Source: Rhodocyclaceae bacterium (GTDB lineage: Bacteria > Pseudomonadota > Gammaproteobacteria > Burkholderiales > Rhodocyclaceae). Taken from it: DNA of 42,462 bases. The notes under the pieces are model-generated. The model did no database searches. It was not told the DNA's origin and worked only from the letters and a program-made list of their open reading frames with translations. The position numbers and the translations under genes were made by a program. Shown one piece after another: positions 1 through 9,308 of the stretch (the first letter of the stretch is position 1; every line of letters starts with the position of its first letter). The stretch covers positions 1 to 42,462 of the forward strand of contig JAGRGB010000082.1 of the NCBI GenBank assembly GCA_020445745.1. Direction: 5' to 3'.

Positions 1-422
1 ACAAGAACCGCTGCATGAGCCTGTTCTCGACCCATTACTTCGAGCTGACGCGGGTGAACCTGGACTATCCGGAGTGCGCCAACGTGCATCTCGATGCGGT
101 CGAGCACGGCCACCGCATCGTCTTCCTGCACGCGGTCGAGGATGGCCCGGCGAGCCAGAGCTACGGCATCGAGGTGGCGGCGCTGGCCGGCATCCCGGCG
201 CCGGTGGTGCGCGAGGCCAAGCGCCGCCTGCGCGCCCTGGAGAACCGCGAGATCGGCGGCGGTCCGCAGCCGGACCTTTTCGCCAGCCTGCCGGCCGAGG
301 AGCCCGAGCCACCCTCCCACCCGGTGCTCGGCGCCCTGGCCGGGCTCGATCCCGACGCGCTCAGCCCGCGCGAGGCGCTCGAACAGCTCTATGCGCTGAA
401 GCGGCTGGCCGCCGGCGCATGA
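1..422 (+). CDS. mutS: DNA mismatch repair protein MutS, C-terminal fragment
   Basis: This is the last ~140 residues of MutS, the ATPase that recognises mismatches. The gene enters from the left edge, and the reading frame is open from base 3. The visible part begins with the conserved ATPase-domain stretch ending STHYFELT, followed by a region rich in charged residues and the usual acidic linker and short helical C-terminal segment ending in LKRLAAGA. Everything upstream (mismatch-binding and Walker motifs) lies outside the window. The stop codon overlaps the start of the next gene (ATGA), so the two are probably cotranscribed. The identification rests on the THYFELT motif and the C-terminal layout, which are typical of bacterial MutS. 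Confidence 0.9.
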   Translation, partial: KNRCMSLFSTHYFELTRVNLDYPECANVHLDAVEHGHRIVFLHAVEDGPASQSYGIEVAALAGIPAPVVREAKRRLRALENREIGGGPQPDLFASLPAEEPEPPSHPVLGALAGLDPDALSPREALEQLYALKRLAAGA

Positions 423-1372
423 GGAGGCTGCTTGCGGCAGGTGTGGCCTGGATGCTCGCATCGGGGGCGATGGCGTCGGAGTTCGCGTTCGCGCTGATCG
501 GCGACGTGCCCTACAACCGCTTCGAGCGACGCTGGTTCGCCGACTATCTGGCGAAGGTTGCCGCCGACGACGTCACCTTCGTGCTCCACGTCGGTGACAT
601 CAAGTCGGGCGGCGAACCATGCAGCGATGCCGTCTTCGACGACCGGCTGGCGCTGTTCGACGCCAGCCCGGTGCCCTTCGTGCTGGTGCCGGGCGACAAC
701 GACTGGAGCGACTGCGATCGGCTGGCCGCCGGCCGCTACGATCCACTGGAGCGGCTCGATGCGCTGCGTGCCCGCTTCTTTCCGGCCGGCAGCAGTCTCG
801 GCCTGCAGCGCATGGCGGTGGCGAGCCAGGCCGATTCGATGGCGGGCAGTTCGTATCGCGAGAATCGGATGTGGCACCACGGCGCCGCCAGCTTCGTCAC
901 GCTGAACGTGCCGGGGCCGTCGAATCGCCGTGGCCGCGGCGGTCCCGCACCGGCCGAGTTCGTCGCCCGCAACCGGGCCAATCTGGCATGGCTGGCCCGG
1001 GGTTTCGCCGAGGCCACCGTTCGCGGCTCGCGGGTCATGGTCGTGGCGATGCAGGCGAACCCGTGGATCGAGGATTTCGTCGACGGCGATCCGCACCCCG
1101 GCTACGCCGACCTGCTGTCTGCCTTGCGGGCGCACACGGAAGCCTTCGCCGGCGAGGTGCTGTTGCTGCACGGCGACCAGCACCGGCTGACCATCGACCA
1201 GCCGATGACCGGCCGCGACGGCCGCCCGCTCGCCCGCTTCACCCGCGTCCAGTGCTTCGGCAGCCCGCTGATGGGCTGGGTGCGGATCGCCGTGCGCGAC
1301 GGCGGGCCCGCGGCGCTGGCGATCGAGGCCCACGGCTACAGCCCGTCGCCGGCCGGCGCGGTCCAGCCGTGA
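419..1372 (+). CDS. Secreted metallophosphoesterase-like protein
   Basis: A 317-residue protein starting at the ATG that overlaps the mutS stop. Residues 1-20 form a typical signal peptide (basic start, hydrophobic core, ending near AMAS), so it probably acts in the periplasm. Motifs of the calcineurin-like phosphoesterase fold are visible in order: GDVPY near residue 28, HVGDIKSG near 60, GDNDWSDC near 95 and [10 protein letters not shown] near 252. These are the Asp/Asn/His metal-ligand blocks of that family. The substrate cannot be told from sequence. It is cotranscribed with mutS by position only; no functional link is suggested. Confidence 0.75.
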   Translation: MRRLLAAGVAWMLASGAMASEFAFALIGDVPYNRFERRWFADYLAKVAADDVTFVLHVGDIKSGGEPCSDAVFDDRLALFDASPVPFVLVPGDNDWSDCDRLAAGRYDPLERLDALRARFFPAGSSLGLQRMAVASQADSMAGSSYRENRMWHHGAASFVTLNVPGPSNRRGRGGPAPAEFVARNRANLAWLARGFAEATVRGSRVMVVAMQANPWIEDFVDGDPHPGYADLLSALRAHTEAFAGEVLLLHGDQHRLTIDQPMTGRDGRPLARFTRVQCFGSPLMGWVRIAVRDGGPAALAIEAHGYSPSPAGAVQP

Positions 1373-1408
1373 GCCTGCCGTGCGCTTGCCGGGAGTAAGC
1401 TTCGGCCG

Positions 1409-2164
1409 ATGAGCACTCCGATCGACATCTCCGAGCACCGGGGCGTGCGCTACCTGCATTTCGGTTCCGAGTGGGTGCAGGGCGCGATGCGCATCCGCCG
1501 GTCCTACGATCTCGAGCTGGCCTACACGCGGGAGATGATGGCACCGCTGCTGTTCGCGCCCCCTTCGGACTGGCCAAGGCGCATCCTGACGATCGGCGTC
1601 GGCGCCGGCTCGCTGTGCAAGTTCATCCATCGCCATCTGCCGGACGCACGCCTGACCGCGGTCGAGATCGATGCCAAGGTGGTGGCGGTGGCCGAGCAGT
1701 TCTTCAAGCTGCCGGTCGAGGACGCCCGCTTCCGGGTGGTGATCGCCGACGGCGTCGACTACCTGCTGGACAACGACGGCCACTTCGAGCTGATCCTGGT
1801 GGATGGTTTCGACCAGCACGCCCGTGCCGGGGCGCTGGCGACGTTGCCGTTCTACCAGACCTGCCGCGCCCGCCTCGCCGACGACGGCGTGCTGGCGACC
1901 AACCTGTTCGGCCGCAGCAAGGGCTTCGAGGCAGCGGTCGAGCATCTGCGGGAGGCCTTCGACGGTCGCGCGATGGCCTTTCCGTCCTGCGATTCCGGCA
2001 ACGTCGTCGCGCTGGCGGCCCGCGGCGAGGCGATCGCGGTCGAGGCCGACATCCTGCGCGCCCGCGCCTACGCGCTGAAGGAGCGCACCGGCCTCGACCT
2101 GCGGCCGACCGTGACCCGTCTCGAAGAGGCCGGACGGCTGGCCGGCGGCCAGCTCGCCCTGTGA
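1409..2164 (+). CDS. Spermidine synthase-like (fused-type) methyltransferase fold protein
   Basis: A 251-residue protein with a Rossmann methyltransferase core. The glycine-rich SAM-type loop reads [13 protein letters not shown] (about residues 55-67), followed by an acidic strand end in TAVEID (about 86-91) and a DGVDYL segment. The motif [13 protein letters not shown] (about 130-142) and the overall layout resemble spermidine synthase-like proteins. It lacks the N-terminal beta-hairpin domain of true SpeE, and the active-site motif is altered, so polyamine synthesis should not be assumed. Its stop overlaps the GTG start of the following oxidoreductase, which implies translational coupling. 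Confidence 0.7.
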   Translation: MSTPIDISEHRGVRYLHFGSEWVQGAMRIRRSYDLELAYTREMMAPLLFAPPSDWPRRILTIGVGAGSLCKFIHRHLPDARLTAVEIDAKVVAVAEQFFKLPVEDARFRVVIADGVDYLLDNDGHFELILVDGFDQHARAGALATLPFYQTCRARLADDGVLATNLFGRSKGFEAAVEHLREAFDGRAMAFPSCDSGNVVALAARGEAIAVEADILRARAYALKERTGLDLRPTVTRLEEAGRLAGGQLAL

Positions 2165-3267
2165 GCATCGAGCGCGTCGATAGCGTGGTGATCGGCGCCG
2201 GCGTGGTCGGACTGGCCTGCGCCCGGGCGCTCGCGCTCGCCGGCCGCGAAGTGCTGATCCTGGAAGCCGAGAACGCATTCGGTACCGGCATCAGCAGCCG
2301 CAACAGCGAAGTCATCCACGCCGGCCTGTACTACCCGCCGGGCAGCCTGAAGGCTCGCCTGTGCGTCGCTGGCCGGGACCGGCTGTATGCCTTCTGCCGC
2401 CGGCACGGCGTCGAACATCGGCGCTGCGGCAAGCTGGTGGTGGCCGCCACGCCGGCCCAGTTCGCGCGCCTCGACGAGATCCGCAGCAACGCCGCCGCCT
2501 GCGGCGTGGAAGGCCTGGCGATGCTCGACGCCGCACGGATGCGCTCCCTGGAGCCGGCGTTGGCGGGAGCCGGTGCGCTGCTGTCGCCGGACACCGGCAT
2601 CGTCGACAGCCATGCACTGATGCTGGCGCTGCTCGGCGACGCCGAGCGCCATGGCGCGAAGCTGGCGGTGCGCGCGCCGGTCGTCAGGCTGTCGCGGTCG
2701 CCGCAAGGCATCGTCGTGGGCGTCGGCGGTGACGCCCGCGTCGCGCTGTGCGCCCGCCGTGTGGTCAACGCCGCCGGCCTCGGCGCCAACGCCCTCGCGG
2801 CGGGCGCCGGCCTCGGCCCGGAACACGCGCCGGCACTGCGCTACGCGCGCGGCAACTACTTCGTGCTGCACGGGCGCGCGCCGTTCACCCACCTCATCTA
2901 TCCGATCCCCGAGGGCGCCGGGCTGGGGATCCACCTGACCCTCGACCTGGCTGGCCAGGCACGCTTCGGTCCGGACGTGGAGTGGATCGAAGCGCCAGCC
3001 TTCGAGGTGGACGCGTCACGCGCGGCGGCGTTCTACGCGTCGATCCGCAACTACTGGCCGGGCCTGCCCGAGGGCACGCTGGCGCCCGGCTACGCCGGCG
3101 TGCGGCCCAAGCTGCACGGACCCGGCGAGGCCGCCGCCGATTTCCGCATCGACGGCGAAGCACGGCACGGCATCGCCGGCCTGGTCAATCTGTTCGGCAT
3201 CGAGTCGCCCGGACTCACCGCCAGCCTGGCGATCGCTGACGCGGTGCGGGACCTGCTCGCCGACTGA
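2161..3267 (+). CDS. FAD-dependent oxidoreductase, L-2-hydroxyglutarate oxidase-like
   Basis: A 368-residue DAO-family flavoprotein. The N-terminal dinucleotide-binding motif reads [16 protein letters not shown] (about residues 9-24) with the acidic ribose-binding end LILEAE, followed by [16 protein letters not shown], which is characteristic of the LhgO/YgaF group that oxidises L-2-hydroxyglutarate. The C-terminal FAD-binding part includes YAGVRPKL and [14 protein letters not shown]. The GTG start overlaps the upstream stop (GTGA), so the pair is translationally coupled. Length is slightly below the ~400 residues usual for LhgO. The substrate assignment is inference from family resemblance. 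Confidence 0.75.
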   Translation: MSIERVDSVVIGAGVVGLACARALALAGREVLILEAENAFGTGISSRNSEVIHAGLYYPPGSLKARLCVAGRDRLYAFCRRHGVEHRRCGKLVVAATPAQFARLDEIRSNAAACGVEGLAMLDAARMRSLEPALAGAGALLSPDTGIVDSHALMLALLGDAERHGAKLAVRAPVVRLSRSPQGIVVGVGGDARVALCARRVVNAAGLGANALAAGAGLGPEHAPALRYARGNYFVLHGRAPFTHLIYPIPEGAGLGIHLTLDLAGQARFGPDVEWIEAPAFEVDASRAAAFYASIRNYWPGLPEGTLAPGYAGVRPKLHGPGEAAADFRIDGEARHGIAGLVNLFGIESPGLTASLAIADAVRDLLAD

Positions 3268-3268
3268 G

Positions 3269-3283
3269 GGCCGCGGCGCGGCC
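3269..3283 (+). terminator. GC-rich hairpin after the oxidoreductase gene
   Basis: A perfect inverted repeat, GGCCGC-GGC-GCGGCC, starts 2 bases after the stop codon of the oxidoreductase. There is no T-run after it, so it may be a weak terminator or an mRNA 3'-end stabiliser. It separates the mutS-linked run from the unknown two-gene cassette. Confidence 0.35.
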
Positions 3284-3428
3284 TGCGGTCGGTGTGCGCG
3301 AAAGTCGGCCGACGCCGCGGGGATATCTGTGGAACAATCGCCGACGCCGTCCGGCGAGTGCCCATAGGCCGCCCGGAGCACAGCGCGACAAGAGCTCTAA
3401 CAACGACCGCAGCACCCAGGAGCGAGAC

Positions 3429-4355
3429 ATGGCGATCAGCCTGCCCGAAGACGACACGCAATACCTGATTCACGAGATCATCCCGGCCGACATCGCCGAC
3501 GACATCGTCATGGAGGTGTCCCCCCGCCAGAATGCCCAGTTGCGCCTGCGCGCGAAGATCATCATCGCCAAGGCCACACCGGGTGCCGAGACCTACGTCT
3601 ACATCAGCCTCGAGAACACCGAGATCTCGCCGGGACCGATGCAGGTGAATAAGGTCAATGCCAAGGGTTTCTTCCAGGATCTGGTCACCGTGACGATGAC
3701 CATCACCCGCGCGAAGAAGGGCGAGAAGCCGGCCCCGGCCGACGAATTCCTGCTGCTGGCGGATGCACCAGGGACCCAGAACGGCACCGGCACGACGACT
3801 TCCAGCGTGTCGTTCTCGGTGAATGGTGCCGCCAGTGCGGGCTTCTTCGGGCCGGCGCCGATGGCCACCGTGCAGGAAGGCGCCGGCTTTACCCAGAGTT
3901 GTTCCTTCAGCGCCAACCATCCCAATTTTGCCACCGCCAACGACAGCACCGGCCGCAGCGCGATTCACCGGTACCTGATGGAGACGGCCCACCAGGGCAT
4001 GGCCTACAAGGAGCCGGAAGACCTGATCGACCACACCAAGCCGGCCAACCCGGACATCTTCAGCAATCTGCTGCACCCGGACAAATGGGGGGTGTCGACG
4101 GTGATGGATCCGCCCAAGCTCGCCTGCTCCAACCTCGAACTGGTCTCGCAGGCGGTGTGGCGCAGCCGCAATGGCCATCCGATCGCCACGGATGCCCATA
4201 TCGAGCTGAAGATCGAGCAGCGCCTGCAGAAGGTCGTTTCGAACACCAAGGGACTCGATGCCTTCGACGTATCGAGTACCGTCACCCACAGCGCGACGAT
4301 CCGCCTGAACCTGCCTTTCGCACGCCTCGCCGCAGACGTGCCGACAGTCCTCTGA
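3429..4355 (+). CDS. Hypothetical beta-rich protein, first gene of an unknown pair
   Basis: A 308-residue protein that I cannot place in a named family. The ATG is preceded by AGGAG seven bases upstream. There is no signal peptide or membrane helix. Predicted character is strand-rich: alternating hydrophobic/polar segments, a Ser/Thr/Gly-rich stretch around residues 118-145 (TTTSSVSFSV then small residues), and late strands such as AHIELKIEQRL and HSATIRLNLPF. This pattern is loosely reminiscent of beta-pore-forming proteins of the leukocidin kind, but the resemblance is only impressionistic. It ends 14 bases before the next gene, which has its own ribosome site, so the two are very likely one operon. 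Confidence 0.7.
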   Translation: MAISLPEDDTQYLIHEIIPADIADDIVMEVSPRQNAQLRLRAKIIIAKATPGAETYVYISLENTEISPGPMQVNKVNAKGFFQDLVTVTMTITRAKKGEKPAPADEFLLLADAPGTQNGTGTTTSSVSFSVNGAASAGFFGPAPMATVQEGAGFTQSCSFSANHPNFATANDSTGRSAIHRYLMETAHQGMAYKEPEDLIDHTKPANPDIFSNLLHPDKWGVSTVMDPPKLACSNLELVSQAVWRSRNGHPIATDAHIELKIEQRLQKVVSNTKGLDAFDVSSTVTHSATIRLNLPFARLAADVPTVL

Positions 4356-4369
4356 AGGAGATTGCAGCG

Positions 4370-5251
4370 ATGCCCTACGTCCAGCTGTCCCGCTTCGCCG
4401 ATCCGGTGATCACCGCGCTGACGGTGCTGAAAGCCAATCTTCGACCAACCGGTTGGGATTACCAGGATCCGATGGTGCAACGCGCCTTCCAGACGCTGCG
4501 CAGGCGCGGTTTCCCGAATCCCGATTCGCAGGTCCTGGCGAGCCTCGGCCGGGAGGACTTCGACCAGCTCGGCAAGATCTCGGAAATCCTCGACGACCGC
4601 TTCCGGATGGCGGACGGCCATCCGGGGATCGCCAATTTTTCGGCCAATCTGTCGCGGGCAATCGTCAGCCACGCGCTGCAGGGGGCCCAGCTGCTCAAGG
4701 AACTGTTCGGTGTCCGCGACGTTGCCACCGGCGCGCTGGTCGAAAGCGACCTGCGGGTGCCGGGCCAGGCCGATCTGCTGCAGGAACGCCAGGACGCCCT
4801 GCTGCGCGGGCCGACCAGCCAGCTCAACGCCCACCAGCCCGGCATCAGCCAGGGCAACCTGGCCAACATGAGCCCCGGCAGCCACGTGGTGCTCGGCCAC
4901 GTCGGCAACGAGGCCGTGGTGGTCCGCTGCGATGCTGCCGGCCGCTACTCCCTCTATCGCGAGGCCAATGGCCAGTGGATGCGGCTGGCGGGCGACCTGT
5001 CGGCGCCGCAGATGGTCGCCGTGCAGCAGATGAGCGAGATGAACATGGCCGAGCTGGGGCAGCTTCCCCCGGCGACGCCGAGCTACACGCCGACCGATCC
5101 GACCCGCGGCGCGGTCTATGACATCCTGCCCGTGGCGCCGGGCGCCGAACCCGAAAACATCTACGAAAGCGCCGATGCGCCGCTGGATCCGCAGACCAAG
5201 CAGCGCGACACGATGACCGAAATGATCTTCGACGCGTTCTGCGTGATGTAG
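4370..5251 (+). CDS. Hypothetical protein with Tyr motifs near its C-terminus, second gene of the pair
   Basis: A 293-residue soluble protein of unknown function. The start ATG follows GAAGGAG at a good distance and lies 14 bases after the upstream stop. The N-terminal ~130 residues look helical, with a repeated pattern of long amphipathic stretches. The middle (about 165-215) looks strand-rich (HVVLGHVGNEAVVVRC, YSLYREANGQWMRL). The last ~60 residues are Pro/Asp/Glu-rich and probably disordered, and contain two tyrosines in acidic, Pro-flanked settings (GAVYDILP and EPENIYES). No signal peptide or transmembrane helix is visible. Function unknown; the tight pairing with the preceding gene suggests they work together. 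Confidence 0.7.
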   Translation: MPYVQLSRFADPVITALTVLKANLRPTGWDYQDPMVQRAFQTLRRRGFPNPDSQVLASLGREDFDQLGKISEILDDRFRMADGHPGIANFSANLSRAIVSHALQGAQLLKELFGVRDVATGALVESDLRVPGQADLLQERQDALLRGPTSQLNAHQPGISQGNLANMSPGSHVVLGHVGNEAVVVRCDAAGRYSLYREANGQWMRLAGDLSAPQMVAVQQMSEMNMAELGQLPPATPSYTPTDPTRGAVYDILPVAPGAEPENIYESADAPLDPQTKQRDTMTEMIFDAFCVM

Positions 5252-5297
5252 GGTGCCCGTCGGCGCGGCGGCGGTTCGATGCGCTGCCGCGCGGATC

Positions 5298-5350
5298 GAC
5301 ACCGCCGTTCCGGCCAGCCCGAGCGCCGGCGTCGGCCGGCCGCCGGTGTC
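5298..5350. terminator. Long stem-loop between convergent genes
   Basis: An outer arm GACACCG (5298-5304) pairs with CGGTGTC (5344-5350), and an inner arm CCGGCC (5310-5315) pairs with GGCCGG (5334-5339). It lies between the plus-strand unknown gene and the minus-strand dnaQ and could terminate transcription from both sides. No T-run is present. Confidence 0.45.
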
Positions 5351-5369
5351 ACAGGGTCGGCTAGCCCGG

Positions 5370-6071
5370 CTATTCCTCGTCGGCGGACGGTCTCTGCAGC
5401 CACATCGCGTCGCCCATCTGCTCCAGGTAGGCCTGGTGGGTCGCCAATTCCTCCGCGCCGGCCTTCAGCACCCGCAACGCCGGGCGCTGATCGCCCCAGC
5501 CACGGCCGGCCGCGCCGCCGGCGAAGTCGTCGTCGAGGGCGATCATCAGGCTTTCCTGGCCGCGGGTCATCGCCAGGTAGACGTCGGCCAGCAGCTCGGC
5601 GTCGAGCAGTGCACCGTGCAGGGTGCGGTGGGCGTTGGCCACCTCGTAGCGCTCGCACAGCGCGTCGAGGGAGGCCTTCTTGCCCGGGTGCTGTTCCTTC
5701 GCCATCTTCAGCGTGTCGATCACGCCGGCGCTCAGCTCGGCGAGCTTCGGCCGGCCAATGCGGTCGAGTTCGTGGTCGAGGAAGCCGACGTCGAAGCTCG
5801 CGTTGTGGATCACCAGCTCGGCGTCGCGGACGAAGTGCTCGAAATCGGCGGCGACGTCGCGGAAGCGCGGCTTGTCGGCGAGGAACTCGTTGGTGATGCC
5901 ATGCACGGCGATCGCCCCGGCGTCCACCTCGCGCTCGGGATTGACGTACACATGGAAGTGGCGGCCGGTGAGCTGGCGGCTGACCAGCTCGACGCAGCCG
6001 ATCTCGATGACCCGGTCGCCGTTGCGCCATTCGAGGCCGGTGGTCTCGGTGTCGAGCACGATCTGGCGCAT
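5370..6071 (-). CDS. dnaQ: DNA polymerase III epsilon subunit (3'-5' proofreading exonuclease)
   Basis: A 233-residue DEDDh exonuclease. ExoI is DTETTGLEW (about residues 7-15), ExoII is HNASFDVGFLDHEL (about 89-102), and ExoIII is HRTLHGALLDAELLADVYL (about 148-166), with the catalytic Asp, Glu, Asp, His and Asp all present. The C-terminal region is the polymerase-binding tail. Length matches DnaQ (E. coli has 243). The ATG overlaps the rnhA stop (ATGA), the last link of a methyltransferase-rnhA-dnaQ operon. rnhA next to dnaQ is conserved in gammaproteobacteria. Confidence 0.95.
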   Translation of the reverse strand: MRQIVLDTETTGLEWRNGDRVIEIGCVELVSRQLTGRHFHVYVNPEREVDAGAIAVHGITNEFLADKPRFRDVAADFEHFVRDAELVIHNASFDVGFLDHELDRIGRPKLAELSAGVIDTLKMAKEQHPGKKASLDALCERYEVANAHRTLHGALLDAELLADVYLAMTRGQESLMIALDDDFAGGAAGRGWGDQRPALRVLKAGAEELATHQAYLEQMGDAMWLQRPSADEE

Positions 6072-6541
6072 CAGCCCAGCTCCTCGACCGGCCTGCCTTT
6101 GCTGCGGACCGCGTCTACACCGCGCCGCGCCAGCTCGTCGGCGCGCTCGTTCTCGGGATGGCCGGCGTGGCCCTTGACCCACAGCCACTGCACGGTGTGG
6201 CGCGACGCGGTCTCGTCGAGCCGGCGCCACAGGTCGGCGTTCTTGACCGGCGTCTTCGCGGCGGTCTTCCAGCCGCGCGCCTTCCAGCCGTGGATCCACT
6301 CCGATATGCCCTTCTGGACGTACTGGCTGTCGGTGTGCACACGGGCCTGCACCGGCCGCTTGAGCAGGTCGAGGGCGCGGATCACGGCCAGCAGCTCCAT
6401 GCGATTGTTGGTGGTGGACGGTTCGCCCCCCCAGATCTCCTTTTCCTGGCCGCCGGCGCGCAGGATAGCCCCCCAGCCGCCGGGGCCCGGATTGCCGCTG
6501 CAGGCGCCGTCGGTATAGATGTCCACCGCCTCGAGATTCAC
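6071..6541 (-). CDS. rnhA: Ribonuclease HI
   Basis: A 156-residue protein that cleaves the RNA strand of RNA-DNA hybrids. The conserved start of the fold is [18 protein letters not shown], and the other carboxylate motifs are present: [10 protein letters not shown] (Glu), HTDSQYV (Asp) and [13 protein letters not shown] (His/Asp). Length is that of the E. coli enzyme (155). I chose the GTG start at 6541 because it overlaps the upstream methyltransferase stop (GTGA) and gives a normal N-terminus; an internal GTG six codons later is an alternative. Confidence 0.95.
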   Translation of the reverse strand: MNLEAVDIYTDGACSGNPGPGGWGAILRAGGQEKEIWGGEPSTTNNRMELLAVIRALDLLKRPVQARVHTDSQYVQKGISEWIHGWKARGWKTAAKTPVKNADLWRRLDETASRHTVQWLWVKGHAGHPENERADELARRGVDAVRSKGRPVEELG

Positions 6542-7269
6542 TGTTCGATCGCTTCCTTCCGATGTTTCTGGACTGCCGGCGACAGGCGCTTGGCCTGGGC
6601 CTTGGCGGGACGCCAGCGGGGCATGATCAGCCGCATGCCGCGCACTCTCTTGACCGCCTGCAACAGATAGACGCCGCCGACGAACGGCCACCAACGGTCG
6701 CCGGCCTTGTCCATGAAGGACCAGCGCTGGATCCAGCGCGGGTCGGTGACCGCCGGCGCATAGCAGCCGAAGGCGCCGGCCTGGGTTTCGAGGCTGAGCA
6801 GGGTCAGCCAGTCCTTCAGGCGTGGCATCGACAGGTACTGGCCCTGCCACGGAAAGCTGCGTCGGCGCGCCAGCCGGCGGCGCAGGCCCCACAGGCTGTA
6901 GGGGTTGAAGCCGGTGATGACGACGCTGCCGTCGGGCACCAGCACCCGCTCGACCTCGCGCAGCACCTGGTGCGGCTGGGGCGAGAACTCCAGCACGTGG
7001 GGCAGCACCACCAGATCGATGCTCGCCGAATCGAAGGGCAGCTCCCAGGCGCGGGCCCGCACGGCGATGTCGGGGTCGGCGGGTTCGTCGCAGCGCGTGC
7101 GCCAGCGCATCCGGTTGCTGCGCAGGAAATCCCGGCACGGCAGGCCGATCTGGACCGCGTTGAAGCCGAAGATGTCTGCCACGACCTGATCGACGCGCGC
7201 CTGTTCCCAGTCGAAAACGTAGTTTCCCTGGGGGCTTTCGAGCCAGTCTTCGATCCCGGTCATTGACAT
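6538..7269 (-). CDS. SAM-dependent methyltransferase (class I), UbiE/BioC-like
   Basis: A 243-residue putative methyltransferase found beside rnhA and gloB in many proteobacteria. The post-I region [21 protein letters not shown] (about residues 73-93) followed by [25 protein letters not shown] is typical of Methyltransf_11 proteins. The SAM-binding glycine loop is degenerate ([10 protein letters not shown]), so activity is uncertain. Two in-frame ATGs exist (7269 and 7263); neither has an obvious ribosome site. It diverges from gloB with only ~28 bases between starts, so promoters must overlap the coding ends. Confidence 0.75.
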   Translation of the reverse strand: MSMTGIEDWLESPQGNYVFDWEQARVDQVVADIFGFNAVQIGLPCRDFLRSNRMRWRTRCDEPADPDIAVRARAWELPFDSASIDLVVLPHVLEFSPQPHQVLREVERVLVPDGSVVITGFNPYSLWGLRRRLARRRSFPWQGQYLSMPRLKDWLTLLSLETQAGAFGCYAPAVTDPRWIQRWSFMDKAGDRWWPFVGGVYLLQAVKRVRGMRLIMPRWRPAKAQAKRLSPAVQKHRKEAIEQ

Positions 7270-7297
7270 TGCTTGCGTGTGCGACAAAATCGGCGGC

Positions 7298-8044
7298 ATG
7301 GAGATTATCCCTCTTCCCGCATTTTCCGATAACTATCTGTGGCTGATCCACGATGGCCGCCACGCCGTCGTGGTCGATCCCGGCGACGACGGGCCGGTGG
7401 CCCGCGCGCTGGCCGGGCACGGCCTCGAGCTGACGGCGATCCTGCTGACCCACCACCATGCCGACCACACCGGGGGCGTTGCCGCCCTCGCCCGCGCCGG
7501 TCTGCCGGTCTATGGTCCCGCCGCCGAGCACATCGCCGGCGTCACCCATCCGCTCGCCGACGGCGACCGGGTGGCGATCGACGCGCCGTCGCTGGCGCTG
7601 CAGGTGATCGCGGTGCCGGGCCATACCCGAGGCCACATCGCCTATTTCGGCGACGGCATGCTGCTGTGCGGCGACACCCTGTTCAACGGCGGCTGCGGCC
7701 GGTTGTTCGAGGGCACGGCGGCCCAGATGCACGCCTCGCTCGGCCGGCTGGCGGCCCTGCCGGGCGATACCCGCGTCTATTGTGCCCACGAATACACGCT
7801 CGCCAACCTCGAATTCGCGCGCGCCGCCGAGCCGCACAACCCCGAGCGGGATGCCTATCGCGAGCGCTGCCGCGCATTGCGCGACGCCGGTCGGCCGACC
7901 TTGCCGACCGATATCGCCACCCAGCGCGCGGTCAATCCGTTCCTGCGCTGCGATTCGCGATCGGTGCGTGACACCTTGGCGCTGGCGGACGCGCCCGACG
8001 TGCAGGTGTTCGCCGGGCTGCGGGCGTGGAAGGACCGCTTCTGA
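7298..8044 (+). CDS. gloB: Hydroxyacylglutathione hydrolase (glyoxalase II)
   Basis: A 248-residue metallo-beta-lactamase-fold enzyme that hydrolyses S-lactoylglutathione in methylglyoxal detoxification. The metal motif [10 protein letters not shown] begins at residue 51, with further ligands in [29 protein letters not shown] and [14 protein letters not shown]. The C-terminal HAGH-type domain ends in AWKDRF, diagnostic of GloB. Length is typical (E. coli 251). Confidence 0.95.
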   Translation: MEIIPLPAFSDNYLWLIHDGRHAVVVDPGDDGPVARALAGHGLELTAILLTHHHADHTGGVAALARAGLPVYGPAAEHIAGVTHPLADGDRVAIDAPSLALQVIAVPGHTRGHIAYFGDGMLLCGDTLFNGGCGRLFEGTAAQMHASLGRLAALPGDTRVYCAHEYTLANLEFARAAEPHNPERDAYRERCRALRDAGRPTLPTDIATQRAVNPFLRCDSRSVRDTLALADAPDVQVFAGLRAWKDRF

Positions 8045-8059
8045 AACGGCTGCCGGTGT

Positions 8060-9049
8060 TCAGCCTTCGCTCTCCGCCGCCCGCGCCGGGTGTGCGCCGA
8101 CGGTGATCTCGCCGCTGCTGCAGACGCGGTTGCGTCCCTGGCGCTTGGCCCCGTAGAGCGCCCGGTCGGCAGCGTCCACCAGGCCATCGGGTTCACCGGC
8201 GTCGCGGGGGGGCTTCGCCGCGGCGACGCCGATGCTGATCGTGACCACGTCGGCCGACCCCGAATGCCGGTGGGTGATGGCGAGTCGCTCGATCGCCACG
8301 CGGAGGTTCTCGCCCACCTGTACGGCGCCGGCAGCGTCGGTCTGGGGCAGCAGCACGACGAACTCCTCGCCACCGTAGCGCGCGACGTTGTCGCCGGGAC
8401 GGCGCAGTTGCGCGTCGAGGGTGCGGGCCACGGCCTTCAGGCACTCGTCGCCGAGCTGGTGGCCATAGTTGTCGTTGAACTGCTTGAAGTGGTCCACATC
8501 GATCAGCAGCAGCGCCAGGGAGGCCTGGTTGCGGGCGGCACGGCGCCATTCCTTGGCCAGCGCATCGTCGAAACTTCTGCGGTTGGCGATGCCGGTGAGG
8601 CCGTCGACCGCCGACAGGCGCTTCAGTTCGCGGTTGGCCTCGTCGAGCTTGCGGGTCAGTACCAGCAGCGAGTAGCGCATCTGCGAGATGCGCTGCATCG
8701 CGCGGATCTTGGCGCCCAGCACCGCCTCCGAGACCGGCTTGACCAGGTAGTCGTCGCCACCGACCTCGATGCCCTTTTCGAGATCGGCATCGCTGGTGCG
8801 CGCACTGAGAAAGATGATCGGCGTCCACTCGGCATTGCGCTCGAGCTGGCGGATGCGGCGGGCGACCTCGAAGCCGTCGATGCCGGGCATGATGATGTCG
8901 AGCAGCACGAGATCGGGCTTGTCCTCCTTGAAGGCCGCGATGCCCTTCTCGCCGTCGCTCGCATGCTGGGTCTCGAATCCCAGCTTGCCCAGTTGCTGAC
9001 AGACCACTGCCGCACTGGTTACCGTATCTTCGATGACTAATGCCTTCAT
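8060..9049 (-). CDS. Response regulator with GGDEF diguanylate cyclase output
   Basis: A 329-residue two-domain protein. Residues 1-120 form a receiver domain with the acidic pocket (VIEDT), phospho-acceptor Asp in LVLLDIIMPGIDGFE, and the conserved Lys in DDYLVKPVSE. Residues ~150-320 form a GGDEF domain with intact active site RYGGEEF and an allosteric inhibitory I-site, RPGD, five residues before it. It should therefore make c-di-GMP under phosphorylation control and be product-inhibited. It sits between gloB and mltD, which are often adjacent, so it may be an insertion into that neighbourhood. No partner histidine kinase is in the window. Confidence 0.9.
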   Translation of the reverse strand: MKALVIEDTVTSAAVVCQQLGKLGFETQHASDGEKGIAAFKEDKPDLVLLDIIMPGIDGFEVARRIRQLERNAEWTPIIFLSARTSDADLEKGIEVGGDDYLVKPVSEAVLGAKIRAMQRISQMRYSLLVLTRKLDEANRELKRLSAVDGLTGIANRRSFDDALAKEWRRAARNQASLALLLIDVDHFKQFNDNYGHQLGDECLKAVARTLDAQLRRPGDNVARYGGEEFVVLLPQTDAAGAVQVGENLRVAIERLAITHRHSGSADVVTISIGVAAAKPPRDAGEPDGLVDAADRALYGAKRQGRNRVCSSGEITVGAHPARAAESEG

Positions 9050-9058
9050 TCATCCAAG

Positions 9059-9074
9059 GGGGCGCGGATGCCCC
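9059..9074. other. Small inverted repeat upstream of the GGDEF gene
   Basis: GGGGC-GCGGAT-GCCCC lies 10 bases upstream of the start codon, in the 5' leader of the minus-strand GGDEF gene. It could fold in the mRNA close to the initiation region. No clear Shine-Dalgarno is seen for this gene, so the hairpin may matter for translation. Confidence 0.25.
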
Positions 9075-9308
9075 GATAGAAGCCGATTGCCCGATAGCTT
9101 AGCGCATGCCATGCGTCATGCCGTTCGAATCTGAGACGGATTATGGCCGCAATCCGGGGTTTTGCGGCGAGCGCGCGAGCCCCCGCTACCCGTACATGCA
9201 TCGTCACCCGGACGCCGCAACGGCACACCGGGAATGACGCCAGGGGCCTGCAAGCTTGCCGGCAGATCGCTAGAATCGGGCTTTCGCGATTGAAAACTCG
9301 AGGCTCGA

